Positions 7,591 to 16,503 of a stretch of DNA of 33,924 nt are shown here, piece after piece (position 1 is the first letter of the stretch; every line of letters begins with the position of its first letter). The notes under the pieces were generated by a model. It was not told where the DNA came from, did no database searches, and saw nothing but the letters and a program-made list of their open reading frames with translations. Source of the DNA: JACJYC01 sp964558465 (lineage in GTDB: Bacteria > Bacteroidota > Bacteroidia > Chitinophagales > Saprospiraceae); NCBI GenBank assembly GCA_964558465.1, contig CAZLEF010000075.1:1-33924 (forward strand). The letters run 5' to 3'. A program made the position numbers and the translations under genes.

Positions 7591-9069
7591 ATGTTCAATC
7601 CTTTTATGCCGGAAGCTGCATTTACACCCAAAACCATTGCCCGAACGATCAAACCGGGGGATTTTGAAGCCCATCAGCATTGGTATCCCAAAGCCCTCAA
7701 CGCGACCATTCACCCAATGGTGAATTTTTTTTTAAACCTCGAGCAGGAGCGGGTAATCACCCGTTATTGTCACCTGCATCCGACCGTTCAGCGCGAAGCG
7801 CTCCGGCATTGGCTCAATTACCGTTGCAAATATTTTTTATGGGCCGGCGCCGACCTCCTCAACGTCACCTCAGCAACCGGCAAACGCCAGATGGTGGTCA
7901 TTGAAAACAACTCCTGTCCTTCCGGTCAAAAATCCATGCCCCTTACCGACGACCACCAGGAGCAAGGCGGCTACCGCTGGCTCATTGAGCGCACGTTCAA
8001 ACCTTATATCGAACAAAGGCGGACCGGCCTGAAGGGCGACCTTGCGGTCATTTATGACAAAAACCCGATGGAAGCCTCCGGCTACGCTGCTGTTATTGCC
8101 GACGTCTTCCAGGAAGAGGTCTGGTATGTATCTTTTTATCAGAATGATCCGGATCCTGCCGTCCGGTTTCAGGACGGTGTGCTGATGGTCAGGGATGCTG
8201 AAGAACAGTGGCATCCGGTAAGGGCGGCCTTCCGCTACCTTACCCAGCGACCCTGGAACCGGCTGCCCGTTCAATCCAAAACCAGCATCTTCAACCCAAT
8301 TTTGGCCTGTCTGGCAGGCGGACGCAATAAGCTGATCGCAGCTAAAGCGTACGACCTGTTTAATGCCGAACTGGAAGCGTCGGGACTCAGGGTCAATATG
8401 CCCGAAACCATCCGCGATGTAACCCTTGCCGAGGTACCCGGATGGGTGAAAAAAATGGGCGGTCAGGCGGTCGTAAAAGCGCCCTACAGCAATGCGGGGC
8501 AGGGTGTTTTTACGATTGTGAACGACCAGGAACTGAAACGTTTCATGCAATCGGAACATCTGTATGACCGGTTCATCGTTCAAAGCCTGATCGGAAATTA
8601 TAACTGGAGTTCCACCAGTTCGAAAGGAAAGTTATACCATGTCGGCAATATTCCCAACAGCAAAGGCGAAACCTTTGTCGCCGACCTGCGGATGATGGTC
8701 AGTTCTACCGAAAAGGGTATCCGCCCCCTTTGTACCTATGCCCGCCGCGCAATGACGCCGCTGAGAGACAGTATCGACGCAGGGACGGATTCCTGGGATA
8801 TGCTCGGCACCAATCTCTCCATCAAAAAACCGGACGGAACCTGGGATAGCGACACGAACCGACTTATTCTCATGGACCGCAGAGATTTCAACAAATTAGG
8901 CATCGGGGTGGACGACATGATCGAGGCCTATATCCAAACCGTGTTGTCCATGATTGCGATCGATAAAATGGCGCAAATCCTCCTCAACCGCCAGGGGGGC
9001 TTCCGGTTGAAATATTTCAAAACTTTCAACGACGACGAAGCCCTCATGAAAGAAATATTGCTGACCTGA
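7591..9069 (+). CDS. Uncharacterised ATP-grasp-like protein
   Basis: A 492-aa soluble protein. Three stretches resemble circularly permuted ATP-grasp enzymes: VVIENNSCPSGQKSMP at 102-117 (compare the E-D-N-x-x-x-P-S-G motif of that group), GGRNKLIAAKAYDLF at 243-257, and VVKAPYSNAGQGVF at 294-307, where Lys296 could bind ATP. ATP-grasp enzymes join a carboxylate to an amine or thiol through an acyl phosphate, so a ligase is the best guess; the substrate is unknown. It lies 57 bp upstream of the acyltransferase on the same strand, probably in one operon. A TAAATTTG sequence lies 5 bp before the ATG but has no partner element. Confidence 0.6.
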   Translation: MFNPFMPEAAFTPKTIARTIKPGDFEAHQHWYPKALNATIHPMVNFFLNLEQERVITRYCHLHPTVQREALRHWLNYRCKYFLWAGADLLNVTSATGKRQMVVIENNSCPSGQKSMPLTDDHQEQGGYRWLIERTFKPYIEQRRTGLKGDLAVIYDKNPMEASGYAAVIADVFQEEVWYVSFYQNDPDPAVRFQDGVLMVRDAEEQWHPVRAAFRYLTQRPWNRLPVQSKTSIFNPILACLAGGRNKLIAAKAYDLFNAELEASGLRVNMPETIRDVTLAEVPGWVKKMGGQAVVKAPYSNAGQGVFTIVNDQELKRFMQSEHLYDRFIVQSLIGNYNWSSTSSKGKLYHVGNIPNSKGETFVADLRMMVSSTEKGIRPLCTYARRAMTPLRDSIDAGTDSWDMLGTNLSIKKPDGTWDSDTNRLILMDRRDFNKLGIGVDDMIEAYIQTVLSMIAIDKMAQILLNRQGGFRLKYFKTFNDDEALMKEILLT

Positions 9070-9126
9070 TCAAAACGATTACCGCGAAATCGCATTACAT
9101 TAGCGCGCATTCAAAAAAAACTGTTC

Positions 9127-10428
9127 ATGCTGTATGCTTTAACCAGGCCGGTAGCCACCCTGGCGCTAAAGATCAATTACAGGAATATTTACCTGTCGCA
9201 TGCCGACCGCATCCCGAAAGGGGCGCCTGTGATCCTGGCCGCCAACCACCCCACTGCCTTTATCGAGCCTTGCATCCTTGCTTGTTTCCTCGACAGGCCG
9301 CTTTATTTTCTGGTCAGGGGAGATATTTTCAAAAAACGCTTTTATGCAGGGATCCTGCAGGACTTCAATATGATCCCGGTATACCGGATGAAAGACGGCG
9401 GTTATGAGAAGATAAAAAACAACTTCGAGTCCTTCGACTATTGTTCGGAAGCGCTCGCAGCCAACAAAACGCTGATGATCCTTGCCGAAGGCTCCACTCA
9501 GCAGAAAAAACAACTGCAACCCCTGAAAAAAGGAACCGCCAGGATCGCTTTCGGCGTTTTTGAAAAATTCCCCGACCTTCCTGAACTCTACATTGTACCG
9601 GTCGGTGTGAATTACACCTATCCCAACCACCCGGGGTCGGAGGTCATGATCAATTTTGGCGAGCCGATCAAGGTCCGATCTTATCTGGAAACCTACAAGG
9701 AGAATACCAGCAAAGCGATCTCCGTATTGACAGAGGATTTGAGCGGGCAGTTGTTAAAGAATGTGATATCCATCGGAAAAGAGGAGGACCATACCCTCGT
9801 TGAATATTTATTAGTGCTTTGCCGGACGGAATTGGACGCACCCAACCTGCCCGTCGTAAAACGAAAAAAAATAAACCGTTTCGAAACCGAAAAAGGGATT
9901 GCCGACTGGGTGAACGGACTGCCGGCGGAAGAAAAGACCGCGCTGGAGCATCCGGTTCAGGCCTATTTCCAGGAACTGTCCTGGTACGGCTTAACCGACA
10001 AGGGGCTTCGCCGGCATTCACCCTATACCTTCTATTTACTTGGGTTGGGCCTGTTGGCGGGGGCCCCGCTTTTTTTGTCAGGCCTTTTGTCTTCCTGGCC
10101 GCCTTTGCGTCTGGCCAGATGGGTGGCCGACCGCAAGATCCGGTTCATCGAATTTTTTGAACCCGTGAGGATCGTGGTCGCCCTGGTTGCCTATTTGTTA
10201 TGGATCCCCTTGCTCCTGCTTGCAGGCGGCCTTTCATGCGGAATTTGGGGTGTTGCCGGAGCAGCTGTTTTTGGGGCCTCCGGGTATTTTTATGCACTTT
10301 ATGGCTCCTGGGTGACGCGCTGGCAACAGGCAGCCGCATACCGGCGCACACCGCCCCTGATCCGGGCCAAATTGTTGAAACACCGCAAATCATTGATCCG
10401 CAAGCTTTCAGGCCTGATCGTGCGTTGA
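9127..10428 (+). CDS. PlsC-type 1-acyl-glycerol-3-phosphate acyltransferase family protein
   Basis: The 433-aa protein has the acyltransferase motifs: NHPTAFIEP (Asn40, His41, acidic Glu47), AEGSTQQKKQLQPLKKG (Glu121) and VPVGVNY (157-163). The His-to-acid spacing is the longer H-x5-[DE] form common in Bacteroidota. The acid is Glu instead of the usual Asp. Hydrophobic segments at about 301-323 and 347-393 anchor the C-terminal half in the membrane. The family transfers acyl chains from acyl-CoA or acyl-ACP to glycerol-phosphate or other lipids. The pairing with the upstream ATP-grasp-like gene suggests modification of a lipid or envelope molecule (inference). The last ~140 residues are extra compared with a minimal PlsC. 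Confidence 0.85.
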   Translation: MLYALTRPVATLALKINYRNIYLSHADRIPKGAPVILAANHPTAFIEPCILACFLDRPLYFLVRGDIFKKRFYAGILQDFNMIPVYRMKDGGYEKIKNNFESFDYCSEALAANKTLMILAEGSTQQKKQLQPLKKGTARIAFGVFEKFPDLPELYIVPVGVNYTYPNHPGSEVMINFGEPIKVRSYLETYKENTSKAISVLTEDLSGQLLKNVISIGKEEDHTLVEYLLVLCRTELDAPNLPVVKRKKINRFETEKGIADWVNGLPAEEKTALEHPVQAYFQELSWYGLTDKGLRRHSPYTFYLLGLGLLAGAPLFLSGLLSSWPPLRLARWVADRKIRFIEFFEPVRIVVALVAYLLWIPLLLLAGGLSCGIWGVAGAAVFGASGYFYALYGSWVTRWQQAAAYRRTPPLIRAKLLKHRKSLIRKLSGLIVR

Positions 10429-10511
10429 GGTTTCTGAACGCTTTGGGAAAAATCTTGTCCTCAGGATGCAGAAAATTAAAACAACCCGTTCACAATTCGG
10501 GAAATATCATG

Positions 10512-10519
10512 TATATTTG
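10512..10519 (+). promoter_or_regulatory. Candidate -7 box upstream of the helicase gene
   Basis: TATATTTG matches TAnnTTTG perfectly, but no TTTG is present 19-21 bp upstream. A second weak box, TATCTTTA, lies near 10678, next to a GGACATTTTT word that recurs at the interspersed elements. The gap 10429-10769 has no gene. Confidence 0.35.
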
Positions 10520-10709
10520 CCTATGTAGAAAAAAAATAGTCTTTAGAATAGTCCCTAAACATAATTTTCCGTTTCTTTGCTTTGGTGAAATAAAAATTTC
10601 CTGCAACGGCATGCAACCCGTTCGATTTTGAGGTTGCGCCATACTTAACCCCGTTTACAGGCATACAGGACATTTTTATCTTTACATCAGAGAGAGCGCG
10701 TTTTTTGGG

Positions 10710-10745
10710 GCCCTGTTCCTGCTCAGGATACAGGGCTGCTTTTTA
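10710..10745 (+). terminator. Terminator-like hairpin just before the helicase start codon
   Basis: GCCCTGT (10710-10716) and ACAGGGC (10730-10736) form a perfect 7-bp stem, with CCTG/CAGG able to pair inside. A T-rich stretch TGCTTTTTATT follows. It ends 25 nt before the ATG at 10770. It may terminate the acyltransferase transcript, or act as an attenuator in the helicase leader. Confidence 0.55.
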
Positions 10746-10769
10746 TTGCTCGTTACAGATTGCCTTTCG

Positions 10770-13700
10770 ATGAACAAGGAAGCTTTGGCAGAACTTTTTT
10801 ACCGGGAAATTAAACGGATTGCCGGTAATAACGCGCTGGATGAGACTGGTAAAACAGAAGCGCTTTACCAATTGTTGCAGCGGCTGATTGTTGAAGTTAC
10901 CCGAAAGGAGCAATTTTACTTCTCTACTTTTTTTGCACGTCTGACTTATGCCTGTCATTCCTTCCGGCTCGAAAAATCGCTCCAGTTCTTCCTGCACTAT
11001 TTCCGGCGAAAGGCGCCTGGTGTTCAACCGGCAGAGGCCGCACAGGTTTTCCAAACCGGGCTCAAGGCTTTCGGGCTTGCCGTTGAATCCATTCTGGAGG
11101 CTCCCATACCCCTTGATTTGCTATCGGAAATGCCGGAAAACTGGCCCGTTTCCTACCGGCCTGCGGCAGTAGAGCGGTTTCTCCCAGTTGTCAGGGTTTT
11201 GGTGTTGGAAGAAAACCGGGCAGAGGAATATCTGCTGGTCCGCCAGGAAAACGCTCCTGAAGAGGTTCGAAAAGTGCAGTACAATGTCGCCGACCGGAAT
11301 GAATTGTTTACGCCTTCGATCCAGGCCATCCGGAAAGTGACCGGATTTCCCTGTGTGATCAACCTGCTGGAAGTGGAAGTGGGAAAGGATGGCGTATACC
11401 GGCCCCGTGCCTTTGTGCTGGAACCCGACTATCTGGTGGAAGTTTCGGCGGTCGCCGAATGTTTCAGGGCCAATGAAGCGGATCCCTGGCAGTATTTGTT
11501 AGGCCGGTTCCTGCCGATGGAGCAGACGCCGGCCTTGCTGCTGGGAAATATTGCCAATTTTTTTCTCGACGAGTTGATGACCAATCCTGCAGCCGCCTAT
11601 CGGGATCTTCTGGGCAAGATATTCAAACTGCATCCGCTGGCTTTCAGTTTGTTGGGCGATCAGGAGATCAGGAAGTTATCAGAGGAAGCCCAGGCGCATT
11701 TCATCCACCTCAGGCAATTGGTGGCTGGAGGGCTGGAAAAAGAAGGTATTGTGCCCGCCCGATGCAATCTCGAACCTTCATTCTATTCCGAGATGTACGG
11801 TTTGCAAGGCCGCCTTGACGTTTTACACCTGATAACGGATGAAACCCCCGCTCGCGGCGCCATTATCGAATTGAAAAGCGGAAAAGCATTTATGCCTAAT
11901 ATTTACGGACTGAGCAGCAACCACTTTGTTCAGACTTTGCTGTACGACCTTTTGATCCGTTCCGCTTTTGGCAGGGATATCGAAATCGTGTGTTATATTC
12001 TCTATTCCGGGGCCGAAGAACGGCAACTTCGTTATGCGCCGCCCGTGAAAGCCCAGCAATGGGAGGCCCTGCAGATCCGCAACCAGATGATCGCAATCGA
12101 CAGGCTGCTGGCTCAATTGGGCCTGGGAACGGAAGACCTTGGTGAACAGGGTGACCGCTTGTTCGGCCGTCTGCGCCCTGAAAATTTCCCGTCGAGAAAG
12201 GGATTTGGCCTTCGGGATCTGGCTTTTTTTCAGGAAACCTACCATGGTTTGGAACCGCTGGCGCGGCGTTATTTCATCGCGTTTGCCGGATTCATCGCCC
12301 GCGAGCAGCAATTGGCCAAAACCGGCGTATCCGGCCTGGAATCCGTAAATGGACTGGCCGCCCTTTGGCTCAACACCCAGGAGGAAAAGGATGCCGCTTT
12401 CGAAATTTTATCCGGGTTGGTCATTTCGGATAACCGTTCTTCTTCTGAAGAACCCCTGATTGTATTTGCAAAAACAGAAAAGACCAACCCGCTTGCCAAT
12501 TTCAGGGTGGGGGATATTGCTGTTCTGTATCCGCAATCAGGCGGAGAGCAGCCCGTTCTGAACAACCAGATTTTCAAGTGTACGATTGTTGCAATGGATG
12601 GGTGGAGCGTAGCGGTCCGGTTGAGGTCGCGTCAATTTAATCAGGCTGTTTTTTTACGGAACGCAGTGTGGAATCTTGAACATGATTTGCTGGAAAGCGG
12701 CTTCACCGGTATGTATCGCAATCTTTTTGAGTTTGCCCGCGCGCCCCGGCCCCGTAAAACGCTCCTGCTCGGCCAGCGGCCTCCTGCAAAAAACAGCCCC
12801 TTGAAATTAGGGCCGCTTCCGGAAGCCACACCTGAACAGGCCGGTTTGATGGCCTGCGCCCTTGCGGCAGAGGACTATTTTTTGTTGTGGGGCCCTCCGG
12901 GAACCGGCAAAACCAGTGTGGTCCTGAAGCGGATGGTTGCCTATTTATTGGACGCAACCAGCGAAAACCTGTTGCTGCTGGCCTATACCAACCGGGCTGT
13001 GGATGAAATTTGTGAAGCCCTCGAAAATATTGGCGGGCAGGTGAAAAATCAATACCTCCGGATCGGGTCAAGGTATGCTTCGGATGCCCGGTTCCACGGA
13101 CAATTATTGCAATCCAAGATCGAACCATTATCCAGCCGGAAGGAATTAAGGGCCGTTTTTGACAACCACCGCATTATCGTTGGAACAGTCGCTTCGGTTG
13201 CAGGCAAACCGGAATTATTGCAATTAAAAAAATTTGACAGGGTTTTGGTCGACGAGGCTTCACAAGCCCTCGAGCCGATGCTGATCAGTTTGTTGGCCCA
13301 AATCGGAAGATTCATTCTGATCGGCGATCATCGCCAGTTGCCCGCCGTGGTGGCGCAACCCCAAGCCCATTCTGCCGTAAAAGACACAGCCCTGCGGGAA
13401 GCCGGATTCACGGATCTGCGCAATTCCCTCTTCGAGCGGCTTTATTTGCAATGCCAGGCTCAGGGTTGGGATTGGGCATACGGCCAACTGAGCAAACAAG
13501 GCCGGATGCACGCCGATATCATGGCTTTTCCCAACGAGCATTTTTATCAGGGCAAACTGGATATTTTACCGGAGGACGCCCCCGGCAGGATCCGGCAACT
13601 CGCCCCGCTTCCTGCCGGCGGCCATGCCGTCGGATCAATAATGCTCGATGCGATGGCCACCCAGCGGGTTCTATTCCTGCCAACCCCCGTCGATCCGGGC

Positions 13701-14138
13701 AGCGCCAACCTGAAAACCAATGCAAAGGAAGCAGCGGTTATTGCCCGGTTGGTGTGGGACTTCCGGCAGTTCTACCTTCAACAGGGCAAAGAACCCAATA
13801 TTGGCATTATTACCCCATACAGGGCACAGATTGCCACGATCCGGCAGGCTTTGGTCCAACTGGAACTGAATCCCGATGATCTGACCATCGATACAGTGGA
13901 GCGGTATCAGGGGGGCGCCAGAAATGTGATCCTGATCTCCCTTTGTACCAATCATGCCTCCCAAATGGCGACCCTCAGCGCCCGGAATGACGAGGGGGTG
14001 GACCGGAAACTGAATGTGGCGCTAACCCGGGCCCGCGAACATCTCGTCATTTTAGGCAACCCGGAGATACTCAGCGAAAGCCCCGTGTATAATAAACTGA
14101 TGGAGAAGGTTTTCCGGGCGCCGACGCCTTACTTGTAA
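10770..14138 (+). CDS. Dna2-like fusion of PD-(D/E)XK nuclease and SF1 helicase
   Basis: An 1122-aa protein. The N-terminal part holds a PD-(D/E)XK nuclease core of the Dna2/Cas4/RecB type: LQGRLDVL (Asp350), IIELKSGK (Glu367, Lys369) and a following HFVQTLLYDLL helix. The C-terminal part is an SF1 (Upf1/Dna2-like) helicase: motif I GPPGTGKT 708-715, motif II DEAS 828-831, motif III GDHRQLP 852-858, VERYQGG, and motif VI NVALTRAREH (Arg1087). The Cys cluster that binds Fe-S in Dna2 is not seen: Cys332 precedes the nuclease core, but no CxxC follows it. ATG 10770 was chosen over TTG 10746. Such proteins process DNA ends or flaps, and related ones serve in phage defence. No defence partner lies next to it. 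Confidence 0.88.
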   Translation: MNKEALAELFYREIKRIAGNNALDETGKTEALYQLLQRLIVEVTRKEQFYFSTFFARLTYACHSFRLEKSLQFFLHYFRRKAPGVQPAEAAQVFQTGLKAFGLAVESILEAPIPLDLLSEMPENWPVSYRPAAVERFLPVVRVLVLEENRAEEYLLVRQENAPEEVRKVQYNVADRNELFTPSIQAIRKVTGFPCVINLLEVEVGKDGVYRPRAFVLEPDYLVEVSAVAECFRANEADPWQYLLGRFLPMEQTPALLLGNIANFFLDELMTNPAAAYRDLLGKIFKLHPLAFSLLGDQEIRKLSEEAQAHFIHLRQLVAGGLEKEGIVPARCNLEPSFYSEMYGLQGRLDVLHLITDETPARGAIIELKSGKAFMPNIYGLSSNHFVQTLLYDLLIRSAFGRDIEIVCYILYSGAEERQLRYAPPVKAQQWEALQIRNQMIAIDRLLAQLGLGTEDLGEQGDRLFGRLRPENFPSRKGFGLRDLAFFQETYHGLEPLARRYFIAFAGFIAREQQLAKTGVSGLESVNGLAALWLNTQEEKDAAFEILSGLVISDNRSSSEEPLIVFAKTEKTNPLANFRVGDIAVLYPQSGGEQPVLNNQIFKCTIVAMDGWSVAVRLRSRQFNQAVFLRNAVWNLEHDLLESGFTGMYRNLFEFARAPRPRKTLLLGQRPPAKNSPLKLGPLPEATPEQAGLMACALAAEDYFLLWGPPGTGKTSVVLKRMVAYLLDATSENLLLLAYTNRAVDEICEALENIGGQVKNQYLRIGSRYASDARFHGQLLQSKIEPLSSRKELRAVFDNHRIIVGTVASVAGKPELLQLKKFDRVLVDEASQALEPMLISLLAQIGRFILIGDHRQLPAVVAQPQAHSAVKDTALREAGFTDLRNSLFERLYLQCQAQGWDWAYGQLSKQGRMHADIMAFPNEHFYQGKLDILPEDAPGRIRQLAPLPAGGHAVGSIMLDAMATQRVLFLPTPVDPGSANLKTNAKEAAVIARLVWDFRQFYLQQGKEPNIGIITPYRAQIATIRQALVQLELNPDDLTIDTVERYQGGARNVILISLCTNHASQMATLSARNDEGVDRKLNVALTRAREHLVILGNPEILSESPVYNKLMEKVFRAPTPYL

Positions 14139-14146
14139 CGTTATAC

Positions 14147-14248
14147 ATAACGCTGGACATTTTACCTTTTTGGAGTCTCCCAGTCTCCCAGTCTCCCAGT
14201 CTCCCAGTCTTTCCGTCTTTCAAAAATACCCGGTAGCATGAGCGTTAT
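14147..14248. repeat. Short interspersed element, copy 1, with an octamer core
   Basis: The element sits between the convergent helicase and secreted-protein genes. It is bounded by ATAACGCT (14147-14154) and its exact complement AGCGTTAT (14241-14248). Inside the left end GGACATTTTACCTTTTTGG ends at 14173. The core is four GTCTCCCA octamers from 14175 and two GTCTTTC-type units. The right end is AAAAATACCCGGTAGCAT. Both ends, but not the core, are conserved in copy 2 at 32004-32145. A small CGTTAT/ATAACG palindrome at 14139-14152 overlaps the left edge and may help terminate transcription. Confidence 0.7.
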
Positions 14249-14260
14249 ATTCCCCGCCGC

Positions 14261-15682
14261 CTAAAATTCCATTTTTACCAACTTGAGCCGGTTCCGGCGT
14301 TCGCTCGGTACAATCAGGGAATTGGCGGCGACCTGGACGGCATCCCGGAACCGGAGCCTTAGGTCCAGGTTCGTGGTGCTGAGGATACTGTTCCGGTCAA
14401 AATCTCCGGTCCCATCGAGCACATATTCACTGATCGTATTTTCAAACCGGATTTCATCGTTGAACAAAAATCGAAGATTACGGGACGTTTTGAACAGGAA
14501 ATAGGAAGAATAGACGCCGCCGTCATCTTGTGAGTATTGTTTCTTGTGCAGTACATTCTTCCAGTGGACCACCCCGTCGGGGTGTACGGAAAAAATGAGC
14601 AGTTCGTCAAAAAAATAGTCGACCATATTGCTCGGCACCCCGTTGAAATAGGTGCGGTTGACGCCGCTCCTGCGCTCAAACACATGATTGCGTTCGGCAA
14701 CCAGCAAGGCGCCTCCGTCCCGTCTCAAAATGGTTTCCCGGACGGTAACTTCATTGAGCCAATCCTTGCGTTCACTTTTTTTATCGGCCAGGCTGGTCAG
14801 GAATTCTTCCTCGAAAGGTACAAACTGCAATACTCCGGCATCCGGCCGGCGGGGATCAACCCTGAGGTAAAAATAACCGTTGGCGCGGTGAACATCTTTA
14901 TCCGCATAAAAACCAGTGGCCACCAGGCATTGGTTGAGATTGTCGTAGGTGAAATGGGCATCATAGGTCAGCCTGCCCTGAAACGGGATCTGGAAGCGCT
15001 GGAACTCCCCGGTTGATGCGCGGAATTCAAAGACTTCGTGGTAATGTTGTTTTCTTCTGTTCTTGAAGTTGTTTTTTTCCAGGATCAGGTACATATTGCC
15101 GGCGTTATCCACGGAAACCTGTGAAAAATCATCCAGATAATAAAAATCGTCCGGAGAAAAGCTTCTTTCCCACAACAATTTCATCCCGGCGATATCAAAC
15201 GCCAAGGCCCTTACAACGGACTGTTTTTCAATATAATAAATCAGTACTTTCGAATAATCCTCGGAACGGACGATCTCAAAGTCAGGTGTGAAGAACAAAT
15301 AACCGAAATTGTAGACGGTGGCTGAGTCCCGCATATTGGCGGCAGGATCGAATTTGTCGGCCTTCAAAATGGTATTTCCCTTTGAGCGGTAATAATAAAA
15401 CAGGGTAAATTCTTCTTTGGAAGAGATGATGCCCAGGGTTTTGGAAGCCCTGTGATCGAGTACTAATTCTTTGCTCCAGGCCAATTGCATCTGTTCGTCA
15501 AATGCCTGCACCTCGAATTCCGTGGTCCGGTTCCGAAACAACAAAGTCCGGCCTTTTAACTCGCCGATCAGTTCATAAGCCACCTCGCTCCGCAGAGGGA
15601 TATCTTCCGAAACGGTAATTTTTTGACCGAAGGCCAGCAAGGGGCTAAATAAAATAATAGCTATGCAAAATCTGAATTTCAT
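14261..15682 (-). CDS. Secreted protein of unknown function
   Basis: A 473-aa protein with a classical signal peptide (FCIAIILFSPLLAFG, cleavage near Gln20). The start at 15682 is preferred to the upstream ATG at 15700 because the signal peptide begins there. The mature part has many beta-strand-like stretches with repeated FxLFYYY/YLFF-type hydrophobic runs and scattered DxxGN turns, suggesting a beta-propeller or similar beta fold. No catalytic motif, lipobox or T9SS sorting domain is seen, so it is probably periplasmic. It is divergent from trmB. Confidence 0.8.
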   Translation of the reverse strand: MKFRFCIAIILFSPLLAFGQKITVSEDIPLRSEVAYELIGELKGRTLLFRNRTTEFEVQAFDEQMQLAWSKELVLDHRASKTLGIISSKEEFTLFYYYRSKGNTILKADKFDPAANMRDSATVYNFGYLFFTPDFEIVRSEDYSKVLIYYIEKQSVVRALAFDIAGMKLLWERSFSPDDFYYLDDFSQVSVDNAGNMYLILEKNNFKNRRKQHYHEVFEFRASTGEFQRFQIPFQGRLTYDAHFTYDNLNQCLVATGFYADKDVHRANGYFYLRVDPRRPDAGVLQFVPFEEEFLTSLADKKSERKDWLNEVTVRETILRRDGGALLVAERNHVFERRSGVNRTYFNGVPSNMVDYFFDELLIFSVHPDGVVHWKNVLHKKQYSQDDGGVYSSYFLFKTSRNLRFLFNDEIRFENTISEYVLDGTGDFDRNSILSTTNLDLRLRFRDAVQVAANSLIVPSERRNRLKLVKMEF

Positions 15683-15805
15683 GTTGCCTTGTTTTTCCAA
15701 TTCCTAAATTTACGGCAAAATTTTAAAATATGGAGGCATTTTCTCTATTTGGTCAGCCCGTTGGCCGAATCCGGAACGCGGCTTCTAAATCGATGATGGT
15801 ATTGT

Positions 15806-16492
15806 ATGGGAAAGAAAAATAAGTTGCAGAAATTTGCTGAATTGTCGGCGCTGCATAATGTTTACGAAAACGCGGATGTCAAGAACCCCGGATTGACGGT
15901 CGGCGGCAAACCGGTTGATCTGAAGGGGGACTGGAACAGCCGCCACTTTGGCAACCAGAACCCCATCACCCTGGAACTTGCTTGCGGACGCGGTGAATAT
16001 ACCCTTGGAATGGCGCGGATGTACCCGGAACGAAATTTTGTCGGGGTCGATATCAAAGGGGCCCGCATCTGGCGGGGGGCTCGTACGGCCATGGAAGAAA
16101 GTTTGGGAAATGTAGCTTTTTTGCGGACGCGGATAGAACAGATCGCGCTTTTTTTTGAGCCGGGTGAAGTGTCGGAGATCTGGATTACTTTTCCAGACCC
16201 TTTTCCGGAAGCCGGTAAAATAAACCGGCGGCTGACTTCCCCCAGATTCCTTTCTGAATTCAAAAAAATCATGAAACCCGGGGGACTCGTCCACCTCAAA
16301 ACAGACGCCCCCGACTTCTATGATTTTACCCTGAGTACGCTGCGTTCCCTGCCCGAAACGGAATTGTTATATTCCGACGACGATATCTACGCCAAACCGT
16401 TGCCGCTGCCGGAACTGGAATTGAAGACGTATTATGAAAACATGCACCTGGCTGAGGGAAAGGCGATCAAATATGTTCGGTGGTCGTTTTAA
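15806..16492 (+). CDS. trmB: tRNA (guanine(46)-N7)-methyltransferase
   Basis: The 228-aa protein methylates N7 of G46 in the tRNA variable loop, using S-adenosylmethionine. The SAM-binding loop ELACGRGEY is at 57-65, FVGVDIKGARIW (acidic Asp82) at 78-89, and the family-specific ITFPDPFP at 127-134, followed by a basic INRRL stretch that matches the usual H-K-x-R-H-x-K-R-R region. Length is typical. It is monocistronic and convergent with the Rpn-type gene, only 11 bp apart. Confidence 0.95.
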   Translation: MGKKNKLQKFAELSALHNVYENADVKNPGLTVGGKPVDLKGDWNSRHFGNQNPITLELACGRGEYTLGMARMYPERNFVGVDIKGARIWRGARTAMEESLGNVAFLRTRIEQIALFFEPGEVSEIWITFPDPFPEAGKINRRLTSPRFLSEFKKIMKPGGLVHLKTDAPDFYDFTLSTLRSLPETELLYSDDDIYAKPLPLPELELKTYYENMHLAEGKAIKYVRWSF

Positions 16493-16503
16493 CGGAACAC
16501 GAA

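Noticed and set aside
7870..8583. Long minus-strand reading frame inside the ATP-grasp-like gene
   Set aside because: No promoter, no family motif, and it lies wholly inside a better-supported plus-strand gene.
14139..14152. CGTTAT/ATAACG palindrome as a full terminator
   Set aside because: The stem is 6 bp with a 2-nt centre and no T-run; it is treated as part of the element boundary instead.
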